Origin: Bacillus sp. ZZV12-4809
Lineage (GTDB): Bacteria; Bacillota; Bacilli; Bacillales; Cytobacillaceae
NCBI RefSeq assembly: GCF_009849585.1
Contig: NZ_VCRN01000004.1
Span: 124,001-188,000 of the forward strand
Length of the DNA stretch: 64,000 bases
Reading direction: 5' to 3'
A program made the position numbers and the translations under genes. A model generated the notes under the pieces. The model ran no database searches. It worked only from the letters and a program-made list of their open reading frames with translations, and was not told the origin of the DNA. Below are positions 44,861-53,983 of the stretch, in pieces (position 1 is the stretch's first letter; every line of letters begins with the position of its first letter).

Positions 44861-44986
44861 TAAATATCCCCTCAACGAAGGGCTTTATGGCATAACAGTT
44901 TCCGTTTGGATCAGCTTGGTCATTCTTTGAGATCCCTAACTTATCAGCTATATGCTGTATGGCTGGTTTCTTCATCCAGGACATAC

Positions 44987-45010
44987 AAAAAGAGCCGGCA
45001 GCACCGGCTC
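44987..45010 (-). terminator. Terminator after manP
   Basis: GAGCCGG / CCGGCTC stem with a 5-base loop and five T on the minus strand, 19 bases beyond the manP stop. The 126 bases between this and the mutase terminator hold no convincing gene. Confidence 0.85.
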
Positions 45011-45028
45011 AATTATATATTATTTTAT

Positions 45029-46969
45029 TTAATGAATTTCCTCCAGAAGCTTATAAGCTTCCTCTTTTGAAGCTGCAGTTAACAGCTGATTCCTAAAATC
45101 CTCATCCATCAACTTACGGGAAAGCATCTGTAGGATTCTCAAATGAGCGTCCCCTGCAGCTTTCTCTGGAACGGCAATCATAAAAATCAGCTTTGCATCC
45201 GAACCATCCAGGCTTCTCCAATCAACACCATCACGTTTGATGCCAAAGGCAACTGCTGGCCGCTTAACGGCATTTGATTTCCCGTGAGGAATTGCAATAT
45301 TCATTCCAAGCCCCGTTGAACTCTGAGCTTCACGATTTAAGATCGCCTGTTTAAATTCTGACTTTGAACTCAAGATCCCACTTTTATCAAAATGCCCAAT
45401 CAATTCATCAATTACTTCCTCTCGGGTAGTTCCTGCTATGTTAGGCTCAATGAGATTCGTATTCGTGATGTCTGATAATTTTTTGATCTCAGCATCCGAA
45501 GGACCTTCTTCTATTTCAGCTTTGTCTTCAGTTTCATTTAATCCTGTATTTTCAGCACCAGCTGGCACTACAGCATCTTCCACATCCTTTTTTAGCGCAG
45601 TAACCATTAATGCCGTTACTACAGAACCTACAATAGCTGCTACAAAGAACATTACCACATTATCAACCGCGCCCAACGCAGCCACAATCGGTCCGCCATG
45701 TGCCACACGGTCCCCAACATTTGAAATCATAGCGATAACTGAACCAGCCATTGAACCGACAACAATACTTGGAATCACGCGCAAAGGATCCTGCGCAGCG
45801 AAAGGAATCGCACCTTCTGTAATACCGAATAGCCCCATTGTAAAAGATGCTTTCCCTGCTTCTCTCTCCGTAGGACGGAATTTGCGTTTGTTAATAAAAG
45901 TTGCCAGTCCAAGTCCAATTGGCGGAATACAAATGGCTACCGCAATCGGACCCATAATTTCATAATTTCCTTCTGCAATCATTGCTGAACCAAATAGGAA
46001 AGCTACCTTATTGAATGGGCCGCCCATATCAACAGCTATCATAGCACCAAGGATCAAAGCCAATACGATCGAGCTTCCGCCTTGCATGCCGGCAAGCCAC
46101 CCTGTTAAGGATTCAAACACCTGAGCTACAGGGGCACCAATTACGTAAATGAATAATAGCCCAACAATAACAGATGAAAGGATCGGAATAAAAATGATCG
46201 GCATGACAGGCTGTACTGCTTTTGGAACTTTCATCTTTTTAATAGCAAGAGCCACATATCCGGCCAGGAAACCGGCAATAATTCCGCCGATGAAACCCGC
46301 ACCTGCTTCACTTCCATAAAAGCTTCCGTTTGCTGCAATGTAACCGCCGATCATTCCGGGCACAAGTCCGGGACGGTCAGCTATACTCACTGCAATAAAG
46401 CCCGCGAGAATTGGAACCATGAACATGAATGCCGCTCCGCCCAGGCTTTCTACCTGTTTCCAGATCGAATCTTCAGGTATAACAATTCCTCCAGGTGTCT
46501 GCTCTCCGCCTAGCGTTAAAGCAAGCGCAATCAAAAGCCCTCCTACCACGATGAACGGCACCATATAAGAAACACCGCTCATTAAGTGCTTGTATATCGG
46601 GTTTTCTTTTTGTTTACCTTTAGCGGGCGCTTCTTTGGACGCTGACTCCGGTTTATATATAGGAACGTCCCCATTTTGAATCTTCTTTATTAGCTCCTCA
46701 GGTTTTCTGATCCCATCCTGAACACCGGTTACAATCACTCTTTTACCTGCGAAACGCTCTTTTGGGACCTCCTTGTCAGCCGCGATAATAATTCCGTCAG
46801 CTTCAGCAATGTCCTGTTCCGTTAGTGCATTTTCCACACCAATAGAGCCCTGTGTTTCAACCTTTATATCCACGCCCAGCTCTTCGCCGGCCTTTTGCAA
46901 ATTCTCTGCAGCCATATACGTATGGGCAATACCTACTGGACAAGCGGTAACTGCTAATATTTTAGCCAT
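45029..46969 (-). CDS. manP: Mannose-specific PTS EIIBCA component ManP
   Basis: 646 residues in the order B-C-A. EIIB carries the phosphorylated Cys10 in VTACPVGIAHTYMAAE. A linker leads to EIIC with about ten membrane segments (GLVPGMIGGYIAANGSFYGSEAGAGF, AVAICIPPIGLGLATF, GITEGAIPFAAQDPLRVIPS). EIIA has its active His in NIAIPHGKS. Domain order, length and many stretches match B. subtilis ManP as I remember it, so mannose rather than fructose is the likely sugar; it is imported as mannose-6-P. The activator gene manR lies directly upstream on the same strand. A cre-like site is near its promoter. Confidence 0.9.
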   Translation of the reverse strand: MAKILAVTACPVGIAHTYMAAENLQKAGEELGVDIKVETQGSIGVENALTEQDIAEADGIIIAADKEVPKERFAGKRVIVTGVQDGIRKPEELIKKIQNGDVPIYKPESASKEAPAKGKQKENPIYKHLMSGVSYMVPFIVVGGLLIALALTLGGEQTPGGIVIPEDSIWKQVESLGGAAFMFMVPILAGFIAVSIADRPGLVPGMIGGYIAANGSFYGSEAGAGFIGGIIAGFLAGYVALAIKKMKVPKAVQPVMPIIFIPILSSVIVGLLFIYVIGAPVAQVFESLTGWLAGMQGGSSIVLALILGAMIAVDMGGPFNKVAFLFGSAMIAEGNYEIMGPIAVAICIPPIGLGLATFINKRKFRPTEREAGKASFTMGLFGITEGAIPFAAQDPLRVIPSIVVGSMAGSVIAMISNVGDRVAHGGPIVAALGAVDNVVMFFVAAIVGSVVTALMVTALKKDVEDAVVPAGAENTGLNETEDKAEIEEGPSDAEIKKLSDITNTNLIEPNIAGTTREEVIDELIGHFDKSGILSSKSEFKQAILNREAQSSTGLGMNIAIPHGKSNAVKRPAVAFGIKRDGVDWRSLDGSDAKLIFMIAVPEKAAGDAHLRILQMLSRKLMDEDFRNQLLTAASKEEAYKLLEEIH

Positions 46970-46998
46970 GGTCTAACCTCCTGGTTGTCAAAATCTGA

Positions 46999-47012
46999 TG
47001 TAATCGCTTTCC
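46999..47012 (-). promoter_or_regulatory. Candidate cre site upstream of manP
   Basis: TGTAATCGCTTTCC, close to the CcpA consensus TGNAANCGNNNNCA, 30 bases before the manP start and next to a TATATA-type -10. This position suits carbon catabolite repression by road-block. Confidence 0.6.
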
Positions 47013-47137
47013 TATATAATAAATCTAATCTTGTCCTTATATTTTTTTTATTTTTACCGGAACTTACGGTAAAAAGGAATTTTTTCATAAAAATAGACAG
47101 TGGAACTGTCATTCCACTGCCCGAATTCTTATTATCT

Positions 47138-49063
47138 TCATTCCATTTCTTCCAGCAATCTAAAAAAGTCTTTACCATTTTCTGCTGCAATCAACTCATA
47201 AACAAGATGCGGCGATTCACTAATCGCGGCAATCCCGCCAATAATATTTCGGATTTCACCCTGGTTTTCTTTTGAAATGGCGAGCATGAAGACAAGAGAA
47301 ACTTGTTCATTTCCCCATTCGATTGGCTCCTTCATGATCCCTATCGCTAAAGCGGTCTTATAGATCATGGCAGGATCCCCATGAGGAATGGCAATGCCCC
47401 CGCCAATTGCGGTAGCTGAATTCCTTTCACGATTGACTGCACTATGGATAAATTCTTTTCTTACATAGTCTTTATCGTAAAGAGCCATTGCCAGCATTTC
47501 AACAACTTGGTACCTATGTTCTTTTTTAACATTAAAAAATATTAATTCTGGCACTATAAATGCAGAAAAGTTAATTTGCTTCTGCTGCTGGCTTACTTTC
47601 CTCTTAAGCCTCTCCACAAATCGGCTTAACTTATTCTTATCTTCTTGTCCAAAAAGAGGTGAAATCTGGATATACTCAATGTCTTCTTCTTCAAGAGGAA
47701 CTGTTGAAATGATGAAATCAGCTTTATGCTCCTTCAAGGCATCTGTAATCTCCCTTTTGCCAATGCAAGCAACTATCTCAATATCCTGATATTGCTGTTG
47801 AATTTTAGCTTCAAGCAAATGTGACATCCCGATGCCCATATGGCAGACAATCAGCGCCTTCTTTTTCTCCACTTTTCTATTCCCTTCCATTCGCTCAATA
47901 GATGCTTGAAAGTGCAGAACAATATAAGCAGCTTCATCTTCGGGGATTTCCAATCCGATACTATCTTTCATTTCCTCAAGTGCCAGGATTACCATGCTGA
48001 ACATATAGGGATACATCTTTTTTATATTTGCAAGCAGAGGGTTTGTGATTGGGAACCCATATTTAATGCGGCTAATAACAGAATGCATATGGACAGCAAG
48101 CCCATTTTGCAAAATAGGATCTTCCTCAAATGGAAAGAGTGTCAGATTTCCCATCATCCGCACAAGCTGGCGGACAACCTCCTTAGACTCTTGATCGTAC
48201 TGCAGAATCTGCTCTGATTCTTCTGCCCGCTTTCCACTGATAAGATGCCACGTAAAATAGATTCTCTCAGCCTCAGGGAACCTTAGCCCGAATGCCTCTT
48301 CTAACTGTTTAAAGAACCAGATGGCATATTGATATTCTTTTCGGTTCAAAGCCGTTGCCCTTTCTGAAGCCTGAACAAAAACAGGCGACTTTTGCCTTAT
48401 CCGCTTAACCATAATCAAAGCATGAACAAGCAGGCTATCCAAGGCTTCGGCGGTAAAGCCGATACTGTATTTTTCCTGCAGCGACTTAAGCGCTTCTTTT
48501 ACAATCGCAATTTCATAAGAAAAGAATAGGTCCAGCACGATATTTTTTCTATTTGAAAGAGTGGGTATTAACTCAGACAGGTGTGCCATGGCATTCCGTT
48601 TCTTTAACTCCGGCCCTTCAATCAGACTGCCGATCCGCTGCTTTGACACAACCTCAAGGTCAAAACGCTGTAGCCAATAGGTAATTGTATCAATATCCTT
48701 TTTAATAGTAGTTTTCGGCACATAGTAACGGTCTGCCCAATACTGAAGTGTAATGGCCTTTGTGCTGGCCAACAGCTGAAAAGCCATCTCAAACAGCCGC
48801 TCCTCTGCCGTTTTCTGCTCATTTGAAAACAGGCTGCGCAACATCTCCTTACGTTCTGATTCATCTATTTCAATTGAAATTCCAATACCAGGCTTGCGCC
48901 GAAGACTGACCCTTGATTCCTCCAAAAATTCCTCCAGCCGATCCAGATCATTCCGGACTGTTTTCTCAGAACAATCCAGGTCTTCAGCCAAATCCTTTAT
49001 CTGCAGTGCCCCTTCCTCGTGTAGGAGCAATATTTTAAGTAGTTCCCTTTGTCTATTGTTCAT
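47138..49063 (-). CDS. manR: PRD-containing transcriptional activator ManR
   Basis: 641 residues. Two N-terminal helix-turn-helix regions (LLHEEGALQIKDLAEDLDCSEKTVRNDLDRL, then YVPKTTIKKDIDTI), PRD1 (about 195-295) and PRD2 (about 300-400) with their His residues, an EIIB-like domain (KKALIVCHMGIGMSHLLEAKI, Cys) and a C-terminal EIIA domain (GGGIAIPHGDP). This is the MtlR/ManR architecture, a DNA-binding activator tuned by PTS phosphorylation: HPr phosphorylates PRD2 and the cognate EIIB (ManP) acts on the EIIA-like end. It precedes manP by 168 bases, as in B. subtilis. Confidence 0.9.
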   Translation of the reverse strand: MNNRQRELLKILLLHEEGALQIKDLAEDLDCSEKTVRNDLDRLEEFLEESRVSLRRKPGIGISIEIDESERKEMLRSLFSNEQKTAEERLFEMAFQLLASTKAITLQYWADRYYVPKTTIKKDIDTITYWLQRFDLEVVSKQRIGSLIEGPELKKRNAMAHLSELIPTLSNRKNIVLDLFFSYEIAIVKEALKSLQEKYSIGFTAEALDSLLVHALIMVKRIRQKSPVFVQASERATALNRKEYQYAIWFFKQLEEAFGLRFPEAERIYFTWHLISGKRAEESEQILQYDQESKEVVRQLVRMMGNLTLFPFEEDPILQNGLAVHMHSVISRIKYGFPITNPLLANIKKMYPYMFSMVILALEEMKDSIGLEIPEDEAAYIVLHFQASIERMEGNRKVEKKKALIVCHMGIGMSHLLEAKIQQQYQDIEIVACIGKREITDALKEHKADFIISTVPLEEEDIEYIQISPLFGQEDKNKLSRFVERLKRKVSQQQKQINFSAFIVPELIFFNVKKEHRYQVVEMLAMALYDKDYVRKEFIHSAVNRERNSATAIGGGIAIPHGDPAMIYKTALAIGIMKEPIEWGNEQVSLVFMLAISKENQGEIRNIIGGIAAISESPHLVYELIAAENGKDFFRLLEEME

Positions 49064-49150
49064 TCTTGCACCTGCTAATAAATTTGATATAGGTAAAGTT
49101 TATCTTTGTTTGAGAGTCTAATCAAATGAGGTGGGTACAGCATAAAGAGG

Positions 49151-49182
49151 AAAAAGCCTGCCCTTTTACAAAGAGCAGACTT
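49151..49182 (-). terminator. Terminator after the GH38 gene
   Basis: AAGTCTGCTCTTT / AAGGGCAGGCTT stem with a few G-T pairs, then TTTTT on the minus strand. It separates the mngAB operon from manR. Confidence 0.8.
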
Positions 49183-49201
49183 CTGATTGGTGAATTCTTT
49201 G

Positions 49202-51811
49202 TTAGAACATAACCGTCTTCGATTGGTTTTGCTTTGCCGCTACTGTAAACTGATTGTCTTCAACACTTAATGGAGAAAGAGTATCTTCATTTAAGTTTAC
49301 TTCTTTAACCTGATCTACAGTAAGGTTTATTCTAAATGAACCTTTCTTTTCAGTGTCAGTTGGATTAAAGAACCTTACTACAAATCCATCTTCTTTTTCT
49401 GCTTTTTTCAAAACACTAAGGACTGTCGTGGTGCTTGTTTCCTGAAGAAGACTAAAGCTCAAGGGTGTGTGAACATCCTCCTGATTCAGCTTCATCGCAT
49501 TATGAGGAATCTTATTATATGTTTCAATAGGAGTAGTATATTCCTTTGCGGCTCTTCCCACGTTTGCTGATGCGGTTGACCCTTTATGCGTTATAATCGC
49601 AAAATCGAGTGTAAGCTTTCCTAGCATTTGTGAATCTGGTGTTGGCAGCTTAATTCCGGATGGACGACCTGGCCTTCTGAGCATTTCCTCTTTTCCAAGC
49701 ACACCGATACTCCGGAACAAAGTAATGGCAATCGTATCATACTGATCCCCTATCACTTCATATTCACGTGTGCTATTCGTAAGCACACTTATCCCATGCT
49801 CATTATCTGACAACCCAATAAACGATAGCATTGGATAGATGGAATCCGGACGCTCATCCCAGCCTTCCTCCTTCCAGTAATCCATCGCAGTATCATATAC
49901 ATCCCGCTTAATAAACCCAAACTGGTTATCCGAGACAGAGAAGGAAGAAGCAATGCCGGTTGGAATTAAGGTGCGAAGACGATGGTCCTTCGCCTGATTA
50001 TCAATTTCCGCCTCAACTTTAATGATTGGCTGATGATTTGGAATCGTGATCTTCCAGTGAATATTTATATACTTGTCTGATTTTTTGTTTTTGCGATTTT
50101 CCAAATCACCTGGGACATCCATTTTCAACTGAATATCCAGCTTTGCTTCGTATTTATTTTGACGCACTTTCACATCAGCCTCGGTGTCGTCGCTGTATAG
50201 TAAAGTTTCATCAGCCAGAGGGGAGAAGTCATATTCATCTCCATCGTCCCCGCCATTTTCCAATAAGAGAACGTTGTCGAATTCCTTTTGAAGCTTCTTA
50301 TCATAAATTTTCAGCGTGCCATTCGGATTCACAGAAACCTCATAGTAGTCGGTATCTACTAATTCTTTTTCGGCAATAGTATGATTCATATCGTTTTCTT
50401 CATTAACCACAAAGTATGTCTTATATCCCATTGCAGGAATTGAATCTTTTAATTGAATCGTATATTGATAGAATGGATCATAGTTTCCATAATGAACAAT
50501 CTGACGATCAATCAGACCAGGGTCCATGATTTCTTTATTGCATACTTCAAAATGAATTTCGTTTCCTTCTCCATCTTCCAGTTTAAAGGCATCCAGCTTC
50601 GTTATCACCTTCGTTGTAACCACTTCTGCCCGTTCATACGGAAGAAGGTTGAAAGCTGTCAGGCGATCTTCTTTACGTTCAGTGGCAATAGAATCTGTAA
50701 TTTTCCGCTTATAAAATTCAATAAGCTGATCAGTTTTTTCTTCTGCCAGGAAGAAGCGGCTGACGATTTCACGATGGACTTTATCCGAGCAGCAGCAGCC
50801 AATGCTGTCATGGGCATGATTCTTCATGATTTCTTTCCAAATCAGTTCAATCAAGCCATGATGGTATTCAAATCCCAATGAATACGCTATGGATGCCAGC
50901 GGTTCAAGGATATTCGTGATCTTGTTTTCAATCCTTGTATTCGCAGCCTTAATATCCATCCGGGTTGAATAGATGCTTCGGTGAACACGCATGTACTTTC
51001 CATCTAGAAATTCGCCCTGAAGGGTTGGCAATGTTTGATTTTGTTCTAGTTGATCAAATACATTTTCGTATTTACTTAAGAAAAACTCGCGGTCTGGATA
51101 TAAGCGCTGCAGCTTCTCAATAATCGTAAAGATATTCTTCTGAATAGGCATCTGATCATGGCCATTCGGAAGGATAATGTTATCCGTTGTCGCTCCGCGA
51201 TCAAGAACAGAAAAGTATTTATTAATACGTTCTTGAAGCTTCTCTTCATCCTCAGGCAAGTATTTCCCAATCGCATAACCTAGCGGAAATAACTGTACTA
51301 ATACCTTTGAGCCGTCATCGCTTTCCCAGTAAAATTCCGTTTTATCTGTGCCATGGCGCTCCGATGTTCCGCGCCAGAAGATAGAAAATTTAATATCAAA
51401 TCCATTTAGGATTTGGGGCATTTGTGAAGATTGCCCGAATGAATCAGGAAGGTATCCGATTTTCATCGATGAACCGAATTCTTCACTATCTTTTAATCCA
51501 TAAAGGAGATTACGAACAATGGATTCTCCCCCAACTACCATCTCATCTGTTTGGGTATACCATGGCCCGATAATCAACTTGCCAGCTTGAACTAACTTTC
51601 TGACACGTTCTTTATTTTCCGGTTTGACTGCAAAATAGTCTTCCAGAATAGAAGTCTGGCCATCCAAAACATAGTAGGGGTAATCTGGATTGGTCTCAAG
51701 CATTTCCATGATTTCTTCCATGTTATTAACTAAAAGGATCCGTGACTCTTCTGTTGAAAAATACCATTCTCTGTCCCAATGCATATGGGGTACAATATGA
51801 ACTTTTTTCAT
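49202..51811 (-). CDS. mngB: GH38 alpha-mannosidase, mannosylglycerate hydrolase MngB-like
   Basis: 869 residues from ATG 51811, preceded by TTTGGAGGACATC. It is a zinc-dependent family 38 glycosidase with metal ligands in HIVPHMHWDRE (His9, Asp13) and nucleophile Asp123 in IGYLPDSFGQSSQ. FWRGTSERHGTDKTEF, LPNGHDQMP, DGKYMRVHRSIYSTRMDIK and KNHAHDSIGCCCSDKVHREI match E. coli MngB closely as I recall it. MngB splits 2-O-(6-phospho-alpha-mannosyl)-D-glycerate into mannose-6-P and glycerate in the cytoplasm. The PTS gene upstream fits MngA, making a complete route. Other phosphorylated mannosides are possible substrates. Confidence 0.9.
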   Translation of the reverse strand: MKKVHIVPHMHWDREWYFSTEESRILLVNNMEEIMEMLETNPDYPYYVLDGQTSILEDYFAVKPENKERVRKLVQAGKLIIGPWYTQTDEMVVGGESIVRNLLYGLKDSEEFGSSMKIGYLPDSFGQSSQMPQILNGFDIKFSIFWRGTSERHGTDKTEFYWESDDGSKVLVQLFPLGYAIGKYLPEDEEKLQERINKYFSVLDRGATTDNIILPNGHDQMPIQKNIFTIIEKLQRLYPDREFFLSKYENVFDQLEQNQTLPTLQGEFLDGKYMRVHRSIYSTRMDIKAANTRIENKITNILEPLASIAYSLGFEYHHGLIELIWKEIMKNHAHDSIGCCCSDKVHREIVSRFFLAEEKTDQLIEFYKRKITDSIATERKEDRLTAFNLLPYERAEVVTTKVITKLDAFKLEDGEGNEIHFEVCNKEIMDPGLIDRQIVHYGNYDPFYQYTIQLKDSIPAMGYKTYFVVNEENDMNHTIAEKELVDTDYYEVSVNPNGTLKIYDKKLQKEFDNVLLLENGGDDGDEYDFSPLADETLLYSDDTEADVKVRQNKYEAKLDIQLKMDVPGDLENRKNKKSDKYINIHWKITIPNHQPIIKVEAEIDNQAKDHRLRTLIPTGIASSFSVSDNQFGFIKRDVYDTAMDYWKEEGWDERPDSIYPMLSFIGLSDNEHGISVLTNSTREYEVIGDQYDTIAITLFRSIGVLGKEEMLRRPGRPSGIKLPTPDSQMLGKLTLDFAIITHKGSTASANVGRAAKEYTTPIETYNKIPHNAMKLNQEDVHTPLSFSLLQETSTTTVLSVLKKAEKEDGFVVRFFNPTDTEKKGSFRINLTVDQVKEVNLNEDTLSPLSVEDNQFTVAAKQNQSKTVMF

Positions 51812-51828
51812 GATGTCCTCCAAATAAG

Positions 51829-51860
51829 ATGGTACCTAAAGCGTATTCTTTAGGTACCAT
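51829..51860 (-). other. Perfect 13-bp intercistronic hairpin between mngA and mngB
   Basis: ATGGTACCTAAAG / CTTTAGGTACCAT with a 6-base loop. On the transcribed (minus) strand it is followed by CTTATTTGGAGG, a broken T tract and then the mngB ribosome site. It looks like a partial terminator or mRNA-stabilising hairpin that sets the mngA:mngB ratio. Confidence 0.7.
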
Positions 51861-51893
51861 TTTTTATTTTTATAGCTAAAAAGGCTTTAAATA

Positions 51894-53837
51894 TTATGCA
51901 GCATTCTGTGTTTGTACAGTTATGCCATCTTTTCTTAATTTACTTTTTCTTGTTGCAATTAATAAAATCATGGATATCAGAGCTCCAAGCAATGCTGCTC
52001 CGAGCCAAATGCTGGCTGCGATAAAAATAGGCTGACCTTGAACAAGGGCGAGAGAGAATATACCGGCTCCAGGCACATTCAAGCCGATGTTAAAGTAAGC
52101 AACGATAGCTCCAGTTACTGCCGAACCTGCAATTAAAGAAGGGATAACGCGTAAAGGATCATTGATCATAAATGGAATCGCCCCTTCCGTTATGCCGGCC
52201 AGTCCAAGCAGCCATGTTTGCTTTCCTATTTCTTGTTCCTGTTTCGTAAAGTACTTTTTCCCAATAATAGTCGCGCCCGTCACAGAAAAAGCCGAAACCA
52301 TCTTGACTGAAGCGAACGCGGCATACGGGACAATATTCCCGCTTGCCATCGCACCAATACAGAACGTATAGGCTGCTTTGTTCACTGGTCCACCCAGGTC
52401 AAACGAAACCATGGCACCAAGAATGGCTCCTAATAAAATAGCATTTGCACCAGATAAGCTGTCCAGCCAGTTAATTAAGCCCTGATTCAATAATGCCAGC
52501 GGCTCTCCGACAACAAATAGCATAATGGATCCGACCACAAGTGTTCCCACAACTGGATAAACCCAGAAACTGATGAACCCTGCAAATGTGCCTTTAGGCT
52601 GTACCTTTTTCTTTAAATACTTTAAGAAGAATCCAGCAAGGAAACCACCGAGCATCCCTCCGAGGAAACCACTGCCAATCAGGTTGGCGGCTACACCTGC
52701 TGCAAAACCAGGTCCCAGTGCCGGCTTATCGGCAATCGAGTATGCCATGTATGCGGCTAAGATCGGAATCATCAGCTGGCCAAGAAGCCCTCCGCCAAGC
52801 TGTCTAAGAAGCCATAGCCAGGAGCCTTCCTCTGCGTATACACCTTGCAGCCCAAAAGCCTGCGAGATTAGAACGGCTGCGGCCAATGTCATTCCGCCTG
52901 CAACAATAACCGGAATAATATAAGAAATACCTGTTAAAATCGAGTCTTTGATCTCAGACTTAAATGACTTTTCGCCACTTTCTTCACCAGCGGAATCACT
53001 TCCCTGATCCGGGATATATTCTTTTTTCGGATTCTTTTCCGCTTTATCCAACGCTTCCTGCAGAAGGCTCTTAGCATTTCTAAGCGGCGCTGCTACAGAT
53101 GTTTTGACTTTAGGCAGGTGAGCAAAACGGTCTTCTTCCTTTACTGCCACATCATTGGCATAAATAATGGCATCTGCCTTTTTTAGAAGTTTCGCTGTAT
53201 GCCGGTCTTCAATGCCATTTGCCCCCTGCTTCTCAACAAAAACATCAACACCCATTTCTTTTCCTGCCTTGATTAATGCTTCAGCAGCCATATAGGTATG
53301 GGCAATGCCTGCCGGACAAGCTGTGATTGCTAATACGGTTTTATCTAATTTATTTTCAGCAGCACTACTATGAACATCCTCTGTTTTATCAAGCCGTTCA
53401 AACAATTCTGTATTAGTTTTTGCTTGCAGTAATCCGTTTTTATATGATTCATTTGATAGACGTGTAACAAACTCAGATAGCAAACTTAAATGGGTGGAAC
53501 CAGCTTCCCTTTCTGGAATGGCCAGCAAAATGACCAGCTGAACCTTGTTGTTCGGATCAATGCTTTCCCAGTCTGCTAACGGGGTCTTGAGAACTGCAAT
53601 GGCAAAAGCCGCCTCCTTAACAGATGCAGACTTCCCATGAGGAATAGCAAGTCCGCCTTCAAAGCCTGTCGGCGAAAGCTTCTCTCTATCTAATACAGCT
53701 TGAAGAAATTCTTCTTTATTCGCTAATTTTCCCGCGTCACCCAGCTGTTTGACTAAGTACCTAATAGCTTCCTGCTTTGATTGGAATGAGTCTCCGGTAC
53801 TGATTAAGCTTGGTGAGGTAAGTGCTTGAAGCAGCAT
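51894..53837 (-). CDS. mngA: PTS fructose-family EIIABC component, MngA-like
   Basis: 647 residues in the order A-B-C, unlike ManP. EIIA (1-150) has its His in GLAIPHGKSASVK. EIIB has its Cys in LAITACPAGIAHTYMAAE. EIIC has about ten membrane segments (GFAAGVAANLIGSGFLGGMLGGF, GITEGAIPFMINDPLRVIPS). E. coli MngA has this domain order and imports 2-O-alpha-mannosyl-D-glycerate as its 6-phosphate. The adjacent GH38 MngB-like gene supports the same role. TAGGAGGTAA precedes the ATG, and a cre-like site and a terminator hairpin lie in the short leader. A fructose specificity cannot be excluded from sequence alone. Confidence 0.85.
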   Translation of the reverse strand: MLLQALTSPSLISTGDSFQSKQEAIRYLVKQLGDAGKLANKEEFLQAVLDREKLSPTGFEGGLAIPHGKSASVKEAAFAIAVLKTPLADWESIDPNNKVQLVILLAIPEREAGSTHLSLLSEFVTRLSNESYKNGLLQAKTNTELFERLDKTEDVHSSAAENKLDKTVLAITACPAGIAHTYMAAEALIKAGKEMGVDVFVEKQGANGIEDRHTAKLLKKADAIIYANDVAVKEEDRFAHLPKVKTSVAAPLRNAKSLLQEALDKAEKNPKKEYIPDQGSDSAGEESGEKSFKSEIKDSILTGISYIIPVIVAGGMTLAAAVLISQAFGLQGVYAEEGSWLWLLRQLGGGLLGQLMIPILAAYMAYSIADKPALGPGFAAGVAANLIGSGFLGGMLGGFLAGFFLKYLKKKVQPKGTFAGFISFWVYPVVGTLVVGSIMLFVVGEPLALLNQGLINWLDSLSGANAILLGAILGAMVSFDLGGPVNKAAYTFCIGAMASGNIVPYAAFASVKMVSAFSVTGATIIGKKYFTKQEQEIGKQTWLLGLAGITEGAIPFMINDPLRVIPSLIAGSAVTGAIVAYFNIGLNVPGAGIFSLALVQGQPIFIAASIWLGAALLGALISMILLIATRKSKLRKDGITVQTQNAA

Positions 53838-53863
53838 AAGGATTACCTCCTAAAATCGGTATT

Positions 53864-53877
53864 TGAAAGCACTTTCA
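53864..53877 (-). promoter_or_regulatory. Candidate cre site in the mngA leader
   Basis: TGAAAGCACTTTCA, a perfect 6+6 palindrome differing from strong cre only in CA for CG at the centre; 26 bases before the mngA start. Confidence 0.55.
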
Positions 53878-53897
53878 TTTATGGTTCCAATCTTATC

Positions 53898-53930
53898 AAA
53901 AAAAAAATAAGAAGATGAATTCTTCTTATT
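53898..53930 (-). terminator. Terminator or attenuator between rpiR and mngA
   Basis: AATAAGAAG / CTTCTTATT stem with a 7-base loop, followed on the minus strand by ten T. It would stop rpiR transcripts, or act as an attenuator if mngA is transcribed from a promoter near 53950-53980. Confidence 0.8.
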
Positions 53931-53950
53931 TTTACACGGACACTATTCTA

Positions 53951-53980
53951 TAAAGCGTTTTCATGTGTATTTATACACAT
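53951..53980 (-). promoter_or_regulatory. Cre-like site joined to an ATGTGTA/TACACAT palindrome
   Basis: TAAAGCGTTTTCA (53951-53963, cre-like on the minus strand) abuts ATGTGTA-TTTA-TACACAT (53963-53980), 3 bases beyond the rpiR stop. The palindrome is a reasonable candidate operator for the RpiR protein controlling mngA. Confidence 0.5.
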
Positions 53981-53983
53981 CTT

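Noticed and set aside
44838..44960. Short minus-strand frame between the mutase and manP terminators (starts MKKPAIQHIADKLGI)
   Set aside because: No ribosome site, and the frame runs through the mutase terminator hairpin; possibly a relic, but not supportable as a gene.
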